A stretch of 64,000 nucleotides of DNA, from assembly GCA_963705955.1 (NCBI GenBank), contig CAVPLH010000010.1:372001-436000 (forward strand), in the 5' to 3' direction. How positions within the stretch are numbered: position 1 is the stretch's first letter; each line of letters opens with the position of its first letter. Origin of the DNA: WHSW01 sp963705955. Lineage in GTDB: Bacteria > Actinomycetota > Thermoleophilia > Solirubrobacterales > 70-9. The notes under the pieces are model-generated. The model was given only the letters and a program-made list of their open reading frames with translations. It did not search any database and was not told the origin of the DNA. The position numbers and the translations under genes are program-made. This document shows positions 51,601 through 59,715 of this stretch, piece after piece.

Positions 51601-53041
51601 GCGCCTCGTCGGCGAGGTGCGCCAGCCCCAGTACGCGTGGCAGCCGCCGCTGCTGCGCGCGATGCGGGCGCTGCTCGACGGCCACTTCGACGACGCCGAG
51701 CGGCTCGCCGAGGAGGCCCTGGCGGGCGGTCGCCGCGCCCAGGAGCCGGTCTCCGCCCAGTTCTACGCGACCCAGATCGGGTTGCTGCGGCGGCTGCGAC
51801 GCTCGGCCGAGGACGACGCGCAGCTGGACGACCTCGTCTCCCAACTCGCCGGGCTCGCCGAGCGCTACCCGGCGATCCCGGCGTGGCGCTGCTCGCTCGC
51901 GGCGACTCTGGCCGAGCTCGGTCGCGAGAGCGAGGCGCGAGCGACCTTCGACTCGCTCGCCGCGGGCGACTTCGAGGACCTCCCGCTCGACGCCCAGTGG
52001 ACGATCTCGCTCGCCCTGCTCGCCGAGACGGCTGCGTTCCTCGGCGACGCCGAGGGCGCGCAGCGGATCTACGAGCGCCTGCTTCCCTACGACGGGCTCG
52101 TCGTGGTCGCCGGACGGGCCGCGTCGGTCTACGGTCCGGTCGCCCGATCGCTCGGCGTGCTCGCGATGACCGCCGGCCGCCCGGCGGACGCCGAGCGCCA
52201 TCTCATCGACGGCCTGGCGCTCGCGGAGGGGATGGGCGACCGCCCGTTCAGCGCTCGGATCCGGTTCGAGCTCGCGCGACTGCTGCTCGAGCATCAGCCC
52301 GACCAGCGGGCGCGGGCGCTGGAGCTGCTCGGAGCGGCCCTCGACTGCGCCCAGGAGGTCGGGATGGCGAGGTTGGTCCGGGACGCCCTCGCGCTGCGGC
52401 TCGAAGCGCAGGGCCTGACCGCCCTCGACACGACCACGTCGATCGATTTCATGATCGAGGCGGTCTCCTCCGAGCAGCCAGACATCGCCGCCCATGCCGC
52501 CGCGGACGGCAAGGTGACGATCCTGTTCTCGGACATCGAGGACTCGACGCTGATGACCGAGCGGCTGGGCGACGAGCGCTGGCTGCAGGTGCTGCGAGCC
52601 CACAACACGCTGTTTCGGCGCCTGGTTCGATCGCACCGGGGGTTCGAGGTAAAGAACCAGGGAGACGGGTTCATGCTCGTGTTCGCGGACTCGAGACGGG
52701 CGGTCGAGTGCGCGGTCGCGATCCAGCGCGAGCTCGCCGATCGCGACCTGCTCGAGGGCGAGCGGGTCCGAGTGCGCATGGGGTTGCACGCGGGGGAGGC
52801 GATCCGCGAGGACGGCGACTTCTTCGGGCGCAGCGTGATCCTCGCCGCCCGAATCGCGGCTGTCGCCTCCGGCGGCGAGATCCTCGTCTCCGAAGAGCTC
52901 AAGGAGCGCGCCGAGCGCACCGGCAACGGCGATGCTGCGGCCCCGGTCGGCTTCGACGCGGCCCACGAGCTCGAGCTCAAGGGCCTGACCGGCACCCACC
53001 GCGTCTACCGTGCGAACTGGGAACAGCCGGTCGTCGCGTGA
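48656..53041 (+). CDS. kinase-like / AAA ATPase / TPR / class III cyclase fusion
   Basis: A 1461-residue cytoplasmic signalling protein. Zinc ribbon Cys3, 6, 17, 20. Protein-kinase domain about 56-318, with HRDLKPAN (184-191), DFG (204-206) and LVGTVAYLPPEQ. The beta-3 Lys is missing (VAVAVFD), but the Gly loop GQGGRKRVY has Lys72 at the position used by eukaryotic WNK kinases. AAA domain about 345-600 (Walker A GDPGIGKT 375-382, Walker B LVLDDLHWAD about 488). TPR-like helices about 680-1240. Cyclase domain from about 1284: TILFSDIEDST with the metal Asp, QGDGFMLVF, GEAIREDGDFFGRSVILAARI. It probably makes cAMP or acts as a regulated ATPase switch. ATG 48656 has a GGAGAGG site. Confidence 0.9.
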   Translation: MRCPACGNENRPEARFCDACGSRLDAAANGDPGDGEAPGAERPAAPALPADAPRLIAGRYRVEGFLGQGGRKRVYRAFDTESEDCEVAVAVFDTEGMEETVVARARREAQAMATIGEHPHIVRVLDSGEDRDVPFIVSEYVGGGDLAGVLELSEDRRVEVERAIDVGIDVCRALEHAHSRAIVHRDLKPANVWLGDDGAARLGDFGLATDRHSRAAVEGMLVGTVAYLPPEQALGRGSDARSDLYSLGAMLYELLTGEPPFPGEDAVGIIGQHLSAEPVAPSRHRSEIPPALDHLILELLAKAPDDRPQSAAAARRALQSVAEAPAVAPQPDAAENPLEGLAGGVFVGRERELDEMRAMVEDALGGQGRLLLLTGDPGIGKTRTAEQLATYARVRGARVHWGRCHEGEGAPPYWPFAEAIRSYVAEADPVGLRWQLGSQAAVVAQIVPALAERLGDLEDPPPLEPEQARFRLFDAVADFLVGAAAARPMVLVLDDLHWADEPSLLLLRFLARRLGGAALLVIGTYRDVELGRHHPLAGMLAELSSTEESRRIALRGLDADGIASFIEMTAGVDRPPPDLADRIRDQTGGNPFFIGEVVRLMASEGRLGEDEARRQVEIPQGVREVVGRRLDRLSAEANATLALGAVCGRSFQIGVLELVSGRPRDELVSEVAEAVDARLVTESGAERGVYSFAHALVRETLQAEVPAARRTVVHRQIGEALETLYAGRRDRHLGELAHHFLEAAVMGEVERAVDYGAAAAAQATARLAHEDAAGLYSRSIEALELADPVDEPTRLELLLRLGDSQRCAARTWEARATFETAASLARELDRPEEMATAVLGICMLSEAGVIDEHLVALLEEALEAIGPEDGPMRSQLLGGLAQELYWTDAAGRSDELGLEALEIARRIGDPAALATALIRRQFTGSAGPGAAERRLRESDELHDLAKSLGDIELELRAHLYRLRDRLELGDVRGVDADLVAIERLVGEVRQPQYAWQPPLLRAMRALLDGHFDDAERLAEEALAGGRRAQEPVSAQFYATQIGLLRRLRRSAEDDAQLDDLVSQLAGLAERYPAIPAWRCSLAATLAELGRESEARATFDSLAAGDFEDLPLDAQWTISLALLAETAAFLGDAEGAQRIYERLLPYDGLVVVAGRAASVYGPVARSLGVLAMTAGRPADAERHLIDGLALAEGMGDRPFSARIRFELARLLLEHQPDQRARALELLGAALDCAQEVGMARLVRDALALRLEAQGLTALDTTTSIDFMIEAVSSEQPDIAAHAAADGKVTILFSDIEDSTLMTERLGDERWLQVLRAHNTLFRRLVRSHRGFEVKNQGDGFMLVFADSRRAVECAVAIQRELADRDLLEGERVRVRMGLHAGEAIREDGDFFGRSVILAARIAAVASGGEILVSEELKERAERTGNGDAAAPVGFDAAHELELKGLTGTHRVYRANWEQPVVA

Positions 53042-53052
53042 CCGCTCATGGG

Positions 53053-53074
53053 GCGGGGGAGCCGCGTCCCCCGC
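53053..53074. terminator. hairpin between convergent genes
   Basis: GCGGGGGA (53053-53060), loop GCCGCG, TCCCCCGC (53067-53074), between the cyclase gene end (+) and the phosphotriesterase-like gene end (-). No T-run. Confidence 0.5.
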
Positions 53075-53086
53075 ACCGCGTGAGTG

Positions 53087-54076
53087 TCACTCCCGGGTCA
53101 GCCAGCTGACCGGGTTGCGCACCATCATCGTCTCGAGCTGCTCCTCGGTCATCCCGCCGTCGCGGAGGTCGCCGATCACCCGCTCGGGAACCATCCGGAT
53201 CGTCCAGTCCTTGACCATCCCGGCGGCGGCGAGCTGCTCGGCGATCTCGGGCGGGAACCAGTCGATCGTCGCGCAGGAGTCCGCGGCGAGGAAGATCCGA
53301 TCCGCGTAGCCGCGCTCGAGCAGCGTCAGGGTCGTCGGGATCCGCTGGTCGTAGGGGAGATACATCTCGATCCCGAAGCGATCGAGTCCGACGTAGACAC
53401 CCTTGTCGATCAGGCGCTCGATGTAATCGGGATCGGGGCTGTCTCCGCAGTGGGCGATCTGGACCTGCGCCAGGTCGACCCCCTCCTCCTCGAAGATCTC
53501 GATCTGGCGCGGCGCGGTGTCGCTGGCGGGACGTGAGTGGGCCATGATCGGTGCGCCGGTGATCAGGTTCGCACGGGCGGCGGCACGATGGACCTTCTCG
53601 ATGTTCTCGGTCAGGCCCGGTTCGTCGGCGGCGCACTTGATGAATGCGGCCTTGATCTCGGTCCCCTGACAGCCCTGCTCGACGTCGGCCGCGAACAGGT
53701 CCGCGATCTGGTCGGGATCGCGGGAGAGGAAGAACGCGGGGAGGTGGTCGTAGGTGTAGATGCCGGTGCAGGCGATCACCTGGAGCCCGGTCTGCTCCGC
53801 CACCCGCCGCATGAACGAGACGTCACGGCCGAGCAGCATCGCGGTCGGATCGCAGATCGAGCGCACTCCGAGCTCGAGCGCCGAACGAGCCGCCTCGAGC
53901 GCCATCTCGTACTCGCCCCCGGGCTCGACCGCCCGCGGAGGCTCGCCGCCGAGGGTGACCACGTTCGGCCATTGGACGTGGACCGCCTCGTCGCGGGCCA
54001 ACAGGTGCTCGTGGATCAGCGTCGGGCCGAGCTCGCCCGCGTCGATCGGCCCCGTGACGGTCTCGACGATCGCCAT
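53087..54076 (-). CDS. phosphotriesterase family metal hydrolase
   Basis: A 329-residue amidohydrolase-fold protein of the phosphotriesterase/lactonase group. Metal ligands: HxH in PTLIHEHLL, the bridging Lys in AAFIKCAADE, His in APIMAHSRPA and QIAHCGDS, and the final Asp in IFLAADSCAT. Family members hydrolyse lactones such as acyl-homoserine lactones, or organophosphates as a side activity. The ending RNPVSWLTRE is typical (NPxxWL). Substrate unknown; no quorum-sensing gene is near. Confidence 0.92.
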   Translation of the reverse strand: MAIVETVTGPIDAGELGPTLIHEHLLARDEAVHVQWPNVVTLGGEPPRAVEPGGEYEMALEAARSALELGVRSICDPTAMLLGRDVSFMRRVAEQTGLQVIACTGIYTYDHLPAFFLSRDPDQIADLFAADVEQGCQGTEIKAAFIKCAADEPGLTENIEKVHRAAARANLITGAPIMAHSRPASDTAPRQIEIFEEEGVDLAQVQIAHCGDSPDPDYIERLIDKGVYVGLDRFGIEMYLPYDQRIPTTLTLLERGYADRIFLAADSCATIDWFPPEIAEQLAAAGMVKDWTIRMVPERVIGDLRDGGMTEEQLETMMVRNPVSWLTRE

Positions 54077-54184
54077 CGCCGCGCCAGTCTATGGCCCCGT
54101 GGCGCTCCGATCAGGCCGATGATCGCTTCTGGTTAGTATCCGGGCGGCGTTGGGGTAGTAGGTCCTGCATGAATCTGGTGCTCG

Positions 54185-55262
54185 GTGAGATCGACGGTGC
54201 GTTCCGCACCCGTTAGGGCGACGTGGCTCGCCTCGCTGCTGGCCGTGGTCGTCTGCCTGCTCGTCGCCGCTCCGGCGAGCGCTCTCCGGGTCGGCTACAA
54301 CGACGAGGGACCGCGCTTCACCGTCGCCGCACAGGCGGTCGCGCAGTCGAACACGCAGATCGCGCGGTTCGGTGTCGACTGGGCGAAGCTCGAGCCTGAG
54401 GACGACCAATGGGACTTCACTTCCATCGACGCAACGGTGGATCTTCTGCGCAGAGAGGGGATTCGCCCGATCCTGGCGGTCACCGGATCGCCGTCGTGGG
54501 CGGGGGCCGGCAAGCCGGGCATCCAGTGTCCGTGCGATCGTGAAGCCGATCCCGCGTGGCAGCAGATGTGGCAAGTGTTGGCGGCGCGCTACCCCGACGC
54601 GATCCTGAACGTCTGGAACGAGCCGAACCTCTCCGCCTACGGAGGCGTGTCGATCGAGCGGATGGCCGAGCTCGTCAACGAGGCCGCCGCGGCGATCTGG
54701 CAGGTCGATCGCGATCGCATAGTCCTCGGGCCGCCGGCTGCCCCGGTCGGCAAGTGGCAGGCTTACATCGGCAAGTCTCTACTCGATAATCAACAAACGC
54801 GTCGATATGGCCGCCAACCTCTACCCCTACGGCCATCTTCGGGAGAATTTCCGCCGCGACTTGAAGACGGTGCGACGGATCGCGCACAAGCGCTCGGTCT
54901 GGATCACGGAGGCGAACGTCTCGACGTCGGGGACCTATCCGGTCAGTGCCAAGCGGCAGGCGTCGATGATTCGGTACATGTACGCACTTGCCAAGCAGAC
55001 CGGCGCGAAGGCGCTGATCTTCCACAGACTCTGGAGCCCTTATTCGCCGAACCCCCACGATTCGGGGGTTTTCTCATGGGATGGTGGGCAGTCAGCGCTG
55101 CACATCGACGGCACCCCAAGACGGATGTATGGGGTCATCGGAAAGCTTCACAGTGGCTACCGACCCGCGCGGCTGCCCCGGATCCCGGCGGCACAGATTC
55201 CGCCGGTCACCTATTCCCAGTTCGCGCCGACACAGAACACGACCGCCGCCTGCCCGGGCTAA
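54185..55262 (+). CDS. secreted glycoside hydrolase (GH39/GH5-like), frameshifted
   Basis: From GTG 54185: signal peptide (LASLLAVVVCLLVAAPASA), then a TIM-barrel hydrolase: GVDWAKLEPEDDQWDF, ILAVTGSPSWAG, LNVWNEPNLSAYGG (acid/base Glu) and, after the break, MAANLYPYGHLREN, VWITEANVST (nucleophile Glu) and FHRLWSPYSPNPHDSGVF. It probably cuts a polysaccharide, xylan- or exopolysaccharide-like. The frame breaks at about 54776 (AAGTCTCTACTC) and reads as one extra base. Repaired length is about 358 residues with both catalytic Glu present. Confidence 0.78.
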
Positions 55263-55297
55263 CCCTGCGCCGCGGCTGTAGCCGCAGCAACCGCAGG

Positions 55298-55384
55298 TCA
55301 GGTCAGACGCACGATCGCGATCACCATCGAGGCGATCAGGCAGACGATCAGCACCGCCATCATGTAGGTCCAGCTGCGCGGCAT
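55298..55384 (-). CDS. possible 28-residue membrane peptide
   Basis: MPRSWTYMMAVLIVCLIASM then VIAIVRLT: almost the whole sequence is one hydrophobic helix with a short basic start. Divergent from uspA, 57 bp between starts. No ribosome site is clear. It may be a small membrane protein or a chance open frame; the very clean helix favours the former. Confidence 0.35.
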   Translation of the reverse strand: MPRSWTYMMAVLIVCLIASMVIAIVRLT

Positions 55385-55441
55385 CGGGCTCGGCTGCGGA
55401 TAGTATGGCCCGCGGTAGACCGGGAGCGAAGGAGGGCTGTC

Positions 55442-55885
55442 TTGTTCGAGCGGATTCTCGTGGGTACGGACGGTTCGGAGACCGCCGCCGAGGCGGTTCG
55501 GCAGGCGACCGAGCTGGCGCGGGCCACGGGCGCCGAGCTGCACGTCGTCAGCGCCTACGAGCCGGTGGCCCAGGGCCGCTTGCGCGAGGAGAGCGGTGAG
55601 ATCCCCGGTGATGTCGCACACGCGGTCGGCCCCCGCGAGGACGTCAACGTCGTACTCGACGCTGCCCTCGGCGTGGCGAAGAGCGCCGGGGTGGAGGTCA
55701 CGACTCACGCCCGCGAGGGCGATCCCGCCGACGCGATCCTCGACGTCGCAGAGGAGGCGAAGGCCGACGTGATCGTGGTCGGGAACAAGGGAATGACCGG
55801 CGCCCGGCGCTTCCTGCTCGGCAGCGTGCCGAACAAGATCTCCCACCACGCACCCTGCAGCGTCTACATCGTCCGCACCACCTGA
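55442..55885 (+). CDS. universal stress protein UspA
   Basis: A 147-residue Usp domain protein. RILVGTDGSETAAEAVRQA is strand 1 and the adenine side; DVIVVGNKGMTGARRFLLGSVPNKISHHAPCSVYIV contains the ATP-binding GNKG-x9-GSVPN motif, so it is an ATP-binding type. The start is TTG 55442 after AAGGAGGG, a strong ribosome site. Usp proteins rise in starvation or oxidative stress; targets vary. Confidence 0.93.
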   Translation: MFERILVGTDGSETAAEAVRQATELARATGAELHVVSAYEPVAQGRLREESGEIPGDVAHAVGPREDVNVVLDAALGVAKSAGVEVTTHAREGDPADAILDVAEEAKADVIVVGNKGMTGARRFLLGSVPNKISHHAPCSVYIVRTT

Positions 55886-55915
55886 CGCTGCCGTCCCCGC
55901 GCCCGACTCTCGCGC

Positions 55916-57310
55916 TCAGCGGAGTCGCGGCTGGTCGCAGTCGCGTTCCGGGTCGGTCGCCCGTTCGGCGTCGAGCAGGCCCGAGCCGTAGAAATGCTCT
56001 GGAGAGACCGGTCGAGCCGTGCACTCGATCCGCTTCTCGAGTCTGTGCGGGCTCGGGTCGCGACCCGCGGCCCGGCTCGCGATCACCAGCGCCGCGACCG
56101 CGCTGGCGTGGGCCGCGGCCATCGAGGTACCGATGTCGGGCCGAATTGCGAAGCTCGTCAGATCGTTGCCGCAGGCGGGAAAGCACGCGTAGGTGAGCTG
56201 TTGAACCGGCGCCTGGTCGGCGGCGCACTCCGTCCCCGAGGTTCCCGGCCGGGGAGCGCCGCCGCCCGGCGCGACGATGTCCGTACGCCCGCCGTAGTGC
56301 GAGTACGCCGCGAGGCAGCCGTGCTGGGTCGTCGCCCCGACGGCCAGGACCCCCGGAGCGGCCCCCGGAAACAGCGCGCCGTGGCTTCCCGTCCCGGTGG
56401 CGGCGTTTCCGGCCGCCGCGACGACCAGCGCCCCGCGCCGGTTCGCCCTCCTAACCGCCGTGCACACGGTGGGCACCTGCGCGCAGCTGGTCACCGATGG
56501 ATCGAATTGAAGCGACAGGTTGATCACGTCAGCGCCGTTCTTCGCCGCCCAGAGAATGCCGCTGGCGACGTCGCTCGCCGACCCGGCGCCCTCGGCGTCG
56601 AGCACCCTGACCGGCATCAGGCTCGCTCCGTAGGCGATACCGGTCAGGTAGTCGGGGGTCGGCGAGGGGCGATCGAGCGTCACCTGCGCCGCGATCGTCC
56701 CGGCGACATGCGTCCCGTGGCCGTTCGCGTCCTCGGGGCTGCTGTCGCCGCCGACGATGTCGATCCCGGGGACGAACTCCCGGCTGTCGAAGTCGGGGGA
56801 GATCTCCTGGCCGCCACCGTCGGATGCATACGCGAGCCCCGTGTCGACGACCGCGACGACGACCCCGCGCCCGCCCGGCGCGCCGCGGGATGCGAGACGG
56901 TCCCAGGCGCTGGTCACCCGGATCCCCCCGGGCTTGCCCAGAAAGCTCCACTGGTCGGCCTCCCAGCCGCCGGGCTCACCCGAGCTGCCGCGGTCGTACG
57001 GCGCCAGCGACGCCGTGGCGACGTAGTTCGGCTCTGCGAAGCGGACCCCCGGGTCGCGCGGCAGGCTTGCCGCCGCCGCGGTCACCGAGGTCGAGGGCGG
57101 AAGCTCGACGACGGTGGATCGGCCGCCGCGAACGCCGACCACGACCTGGCCGGGGACGTAGGCGCTGTCGGCAGACGGGCTGCCGTTCGGCGCACCGGCG
57201 GGCACCGGACCCGGTGGTCCCGCAGAGCCGACCGCGTGCGTCGGCAGGGCACCGATCGCCGGCACGAGGGCGGCGCAGGCGGTTGCGAGTCTGAGTCTCT
57301 TCGCGCGCAT
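55916..57310 (-). CDS. secreted subtilisin-like serine protease (S8)
   Basis: A 464-residue exported protease. Signal segment LRLATACAALVPAIGALPTHA. A short inhibitor-like propeptide follows (VPGQVVVGVRGG, then AEPNYVA). The catalytic domain has Asp in VVAVVDTGLAYA, His in EDANGHGTHVAGTIAAQ and Ser in IGTSMAAAHASAVAAL; the oxyanion Asn is in VVAAAGNAATGTG. Several Cys (TSCAQVPTVCTAV; YACFPACGNDL) suggest disulfides. The ATG has a CGGAGAC ribosome site. Divergent from tadA with 87 bp between starts. Confidence 0.93.
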   Translation of the reverse strand: MRAKRLRLATACAALVPAIGALPTHAVGSAGPPGPVPAGAPNGSPSADSAYVPGQVVVGVRGGRSTVVELPPSTSVTAAAASLPRDPGVRFAEPNYVATASLAPYDRGSSGEPGGWEADQWSFLGKPGGIRVTSAWDRLASRGAPGGRGVVVAVVDTGLAYASDGGGQEISPDFDSREFVPGIDIVGGDSSPEDANGHGTHVAGTIAAQVTLDRPSPTPDYLTGIAYGASLMPVRVLDAEGAGSASDVASGILWAAKNGADVINLSLQFDPSVTSCAQVPTVCTAVRRANRRGALVVAAAGNAATGTGSHGALFPGAAPGVLAVGATTQHGCLAAYSHYGGRTDIVAPGGGAPRPGTSGTECAADQAPVQQLTYACFPACGNDLTSFAIRPDIGTSMAAAHASAVAALVIASRAAGRDPSPHRLEKRIECTARPVSPEHFYGSGLLDAERATDPERDCDQPRLR

Positions 57311-57397
57311 GTCTCCGGGGGCCGGCCCCGGCGGCCGGACCCCATCTCGCAAACACCGAGGGCGTATGGAAGTTGCCGGTGGCCGATACTTCGGCTC

Positions 57398-57880
57398 GTG
57401 TCCACAGCCACCGGTTCCGAGCTGGATCGCGAGCTGATGCGGCTCGCTCTCGACGAGGCCGAGGTCGCGGGCGCCCGCGGCGAGGCACCGATCGGGGCGG
57501 TGGTCGCTCGGGCCGACGAGGTCCTCGCGGCCGCCGGCAACGAGCGCGAGCTGCGCGCCGACCCGACGGCTCACGCGGAGGTTCTCGCGCTCCGAGCCGC
57601 GGCGGGGCGGCTCGGCGGCTGGCGGATTCCGGATTCGACGATCTATGTGACGCTGGAGCCCTGCGCGATGTGCGCCGGCGCGATCATCCTCGCCCGCGTT
57701 TCCCGGGTCGTCTACGCGGCGGCCGACCCGAAGGCGGGCGCCGCCGGGAGCGTCCTCGACGTGCTCGGCGAGCCACGACTCAATCACCGCCCCCGGGTCG
57801 AAGCGGGCCTGCTCGCCGAGGACGCGGCCGAGTTGCTGCGCGCCTTCTTTTCCGCGCGTCGGACCGGGAGCGCCGACTAG
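57398..57880 (+). CDS. tadA: tRNA adenosine(34) deaminase
   Basis: A 160-residue zinc deaminase that turns A34 of tRNA-Arg(ACG) into inosine. Zinc ligands: His in DPTAHAEVLALRAA, with the proton-shuttling Glu, and the two Cys in LEPCAMCAGAIILARVSRVVY. AADPKAGAAGSVLDVL and HRPRVEAGLLAEDAAELLRAFF are typical TadA endings. GTG 57398 fits the family N-terminus; upstream codons in frame do not. The stop overlaps the convergent antiporter gene by 4 bp. Confidence 0.94.
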   Translation: MSTATGSELDRELMRLALDEAEVAGARGEAPIGAVVARADEVLAAAGNERELRADPTAHAEVLALRAAAGRLGGWRIPDSTIYVTLEPCAMCAGAIILARVSRVVYAAADPKAGAAGSVLDVLGEPRLNHRPRVEAGLLAEDAAELLRAFFSARRTGSAD

Positions 57881-59100
57881 ACCGGTGCCGGCGTCGGCTC
57901 GGCGGCCGTCGCGCGCAGCCGCAGCCCGACCATCGGGTAGATCAGGGTCGAGAGCACGGCGGCTCCAACCAGTGCAGCCGCGGTCGAGGTCCGCATCTCG
58001 CCCGCGTCGACGGCGACCGTTGTGATCGCGAGCACCAGCGGCAGCTGGGTCGCGCTGAAGAAGGCGAGCGCGAGCCGCTCGCGGGCGGCCAGGGTCCGGC
58101 GGTACAGAAGCAGCGCCGGAGCGCCCCTGACGATCAGGAACAGGCCGAAGAAGAGGAACATCTTGAGCACCCCGGCGGCGCTTCCGAAAAGCGCGTCGAC
58201 GTCGAGGCTCATCCCGCTGACGACAAAGAAGAACGGGACGAAGAAGCCGAACGCAACCGCGGTCAGCTTCGAGTCGAAGACTCCGACCTCGCGGTCGCGG
58301 AGGATCTCGCGCGTGATCAGGCCGGCCGCGAAGCCGCCGAGCAGCAGGTCGAGCCCGAGATCGGAGGCGAGCAGCGCGAGCGTGAAGACGAGGACGACGA
58401 TCCATCGGACCGCCAGTTGCGAGCTCGTCTCGAGGGTCCTCTCGAGCAGCGGAATGGTCCGGCCCGAGGATCGGACCGCGAGCACCGCGACCCCGACTGC
58501 GAGGGCCACGAACGCGACCAGGATCGCGGCTTCGTGGAGCGGACTCGAGGTCGTCAGGCCGAGGGTGAGGAGCATGATCGGGCCGAACTCACCCACTGCG
58601 CCTGCCGCGAGAAGGTAGGTGCCGAACCGGGTCTTGAGCTCGCCGCTGTCGGAGAGGATCGGGATCAGGGTGCCGATCGCGGTCGTCGCCAGGGCGGAAC
58701 CCGTGTAGAGCAGCGAGAGCACGATCCCGGCCGCGGCCAGCAGCCCGCCGATCGAGTAGGCGATCAGGAGCGAGAACCCCCATCCGAGCAGGCCGAGCCG
58801 CAGCGGCTTGCCGCGGATCCGCCGCAGGTCGATCTCGTAGCCGGCGAAGAAGAAGAGCATCCCGAGGCCGAGACTGGAGAAGAAATCGGTGAAGCTGTCG
58901 ACGCTCGCCGCGTCGAGCACCTGGGGACCGATGATCACGCCGAGGACGAGCTCGACGACGACGGAGGGCAACAGCAGACCGCGTCCCGCGACCAGCGCCG
59001 CGACGGTCCCGGCGACGGCGGCGGTGACCACGACGATCACGAACGACCCCGGGTCGACCCCGATCTCGCCCGCGTCGACGCTGCCGACGATCAAGCCCAT
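57877..59100 (-). CDS. CPA2-type cation/proton antiporter
   Basis: A 407-residue membrane protein with about 12 helices, of the KefB/NapA-like monovalent cation:proton antiporter 2 family. Recognisable parts: LVLGVIIGPQVLDAA, LLFFAGYEIDLRRIRG (Asp in a membrane segment), SLLYTGSALATTAIGTLIPIL, GAVGEFGPIMLLTLG and FFFVVSGMSLDVDALFG. No C-terminal TrkA-N domain. It exchanges Na+ or K+ for H+ to control pH or ion content. Start at 59100; the tRNA-Ser(GGA) gene lies just upstream. Confidence 0.9.
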   Translation of the reverse strand: MGLIVGSVDAGEIGVDPGSFVIVVVTAAVAGTVAALVAGRGLLLPSVVVELVLGVIIGPQVLDAASVDSFTDFFSSLGLGMLFFFAGYEIDLRRIRGKPLRLGLLGWGFSLLIAYSIGGLLAAAGIVLSLLYTGSALATTAIGTLIPILSDSGELKTRFGTYLLAAGAVGEFGPIMLLTLGLTTSSPLHEAAILVAFVALAVGVAVLAVRSSGRTIPLLERTLETSSQLAVRWIVVLVFTLALLASDLGLDLLLGGFAAGLITREILRDREVGVFDSKLTAVAFGFFVPFFFVVSGMSLDVDALFGSAAGVLKMFLFFGLFLIVRGAPALLLYRRTLAARERLALAFFSATQLPLVLAITTVAVDAGEMRTSTAAALVGAAVLSTLIYPMVGLRLRATAAEPTPAPV

Positions 59101-59104
59101 TGAG

Positions 59105-59193
59105 CGGAGAGGGTGGGATTCGAACCCACGAGGCAGCTTTCACCGCCCACACGATTTCCAGTCGCGCACCTTAAGCCACTCGGTCACCTCTCC
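59105..59193 (-). tRNA. tRNA-Ser(GGA)
   Basis: On the minus strand GGAGAGG...CCTCTCC close the acceptor stem, with TGGCTTAAGGT in the D arm, anticodon arm CGACTGGAAATCG (anticodon GGA), a long variable arm, T arm with GGTTCGAATCC, and discriminator G at 59105. No CCA is encoded. Length 89 nt, as expected of a serine tRNA. Confidence 0.93.
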
Positions 59194-59229
59194 AGGCGAG
59201 GCTTGAAGATATCGACCGGTCGGTGCACG

Positions 59230-59262
59230 AAGGGGCGCGCGCCGTCGTGACGCGCGCCCCTT
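59230..59262 (-). terminator. strong hairpin after the PepSY gene
   Basis: AAGGGGCGCGCG (59230-59241) and CGCGCGCCCCTT (59251-59262), perfect 12-base arms with a 9-base loop, 5 bp after the PepSY stop. No clear T-run on the minus strand. Confidence 0.6.
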
Positions 59263-59267
59263 GCGAG

Positions 59268-59615
59268 CTAGTCGTCCGAGGGGGTGGCCAGCACGCTGCC
59301 GGTCGAGGCGTCGACCTTGACGTCGCTCGCCCCCACGTCCACGTTGAACACGAGATGACCTTGGTAGTCCTCGAGGTCGACCTCGTTCAACGGTCCGGAG
59401 GCCGCCGACTGGGCGGCGCCGATTGCCCGCTGCTCGCTGATCCGTGCCTGCGACAGCAGGTCAGCGCCATCGTCGAGCCGCGGCCCGTTACCGGCGGGCG
59501 CGCTGCTCGCCGACTCGTCGTTCCCGGCGGGCCCGCTGCTCGCCGTGGCGATCCCGGCTCCGCCGAGGGCCATCGCGGCCAACACGGCCGCGCCCGTGAT
59601 GATGCGACTGCGCAT
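59268..59615 (-). CDS. exported PepSY-domain protein
   Basis: A 115-residue protein: signal peptide (MRSRIITGAAVLAAMALGGAGIATA), a Ser/Gly/Asn-rich linker, then one PepSY domain (SEQRAIGAAQSAASGPLNEVDLED, HLVFNVDVGASDVKVDASTGSVL). PepSY domains are small extracytoplasmic modules thought to inhibit or regulate proteases and bind peptides or metals. The ATG has a perfect AAAGGAGG ribosome site; the frame is open further upstream but without family features. Confidence 0.85.
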   Translation of the reverse strand: MRSRIITGAAVLAAMALGGAGIATASSGPAGNDESASSAPAGNGPRLDDGADLLSQARISEQRAIGAAQSAASGPLNEVDLEDYQGHLVFNVDVGASDVKVDASTGSVLATPSDD

Positions 59616-59715
59616 CCGGTCCTCCTTTGTCGGTGACATCGCCGGCCGAGCCTGCCCGGCGGAGATGAAACGGCAGTGAACGGTGCGCTTCCGGCCCGGG
59701 CGCGGGCGAACCGCT

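Noticed and set aside
48098..52999. A 1633-codon open frame on the minus strand opposite the kinase/cyclase gene
   Set aside because: It is a GC-rich antisense shadow: low-complexity Arg/Glu/Leu/Val composition with no domain motif, while the plus strand encodes five recognisable domains.
55051..55073. AACCCCC-loop-GGGGGTTTT, a textbook terminator shape
   Set aside because: It lies inside the glycoside hydrolase gene and encodes NPHDSGVF in the conserved frame, with similarity continuing beyond it; taken as chance, though attenuation is not excluded.
54185..55885. A single fused protein of the glycoside hydrolase N-terminal part and UspA in one frame
   Set aside because: The long open frame arises from the frameshift; the middle is meaningless sequence, and UspA has its own TTG start with a strong ribosome site.
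58589..59152. An open frame starting MWAVKAASWVRIPPSPL over tRNA-Ser(GGA)
   Set aside because: Starts inside the tRNA and then runs in the wrong frame of the antiporter gene.
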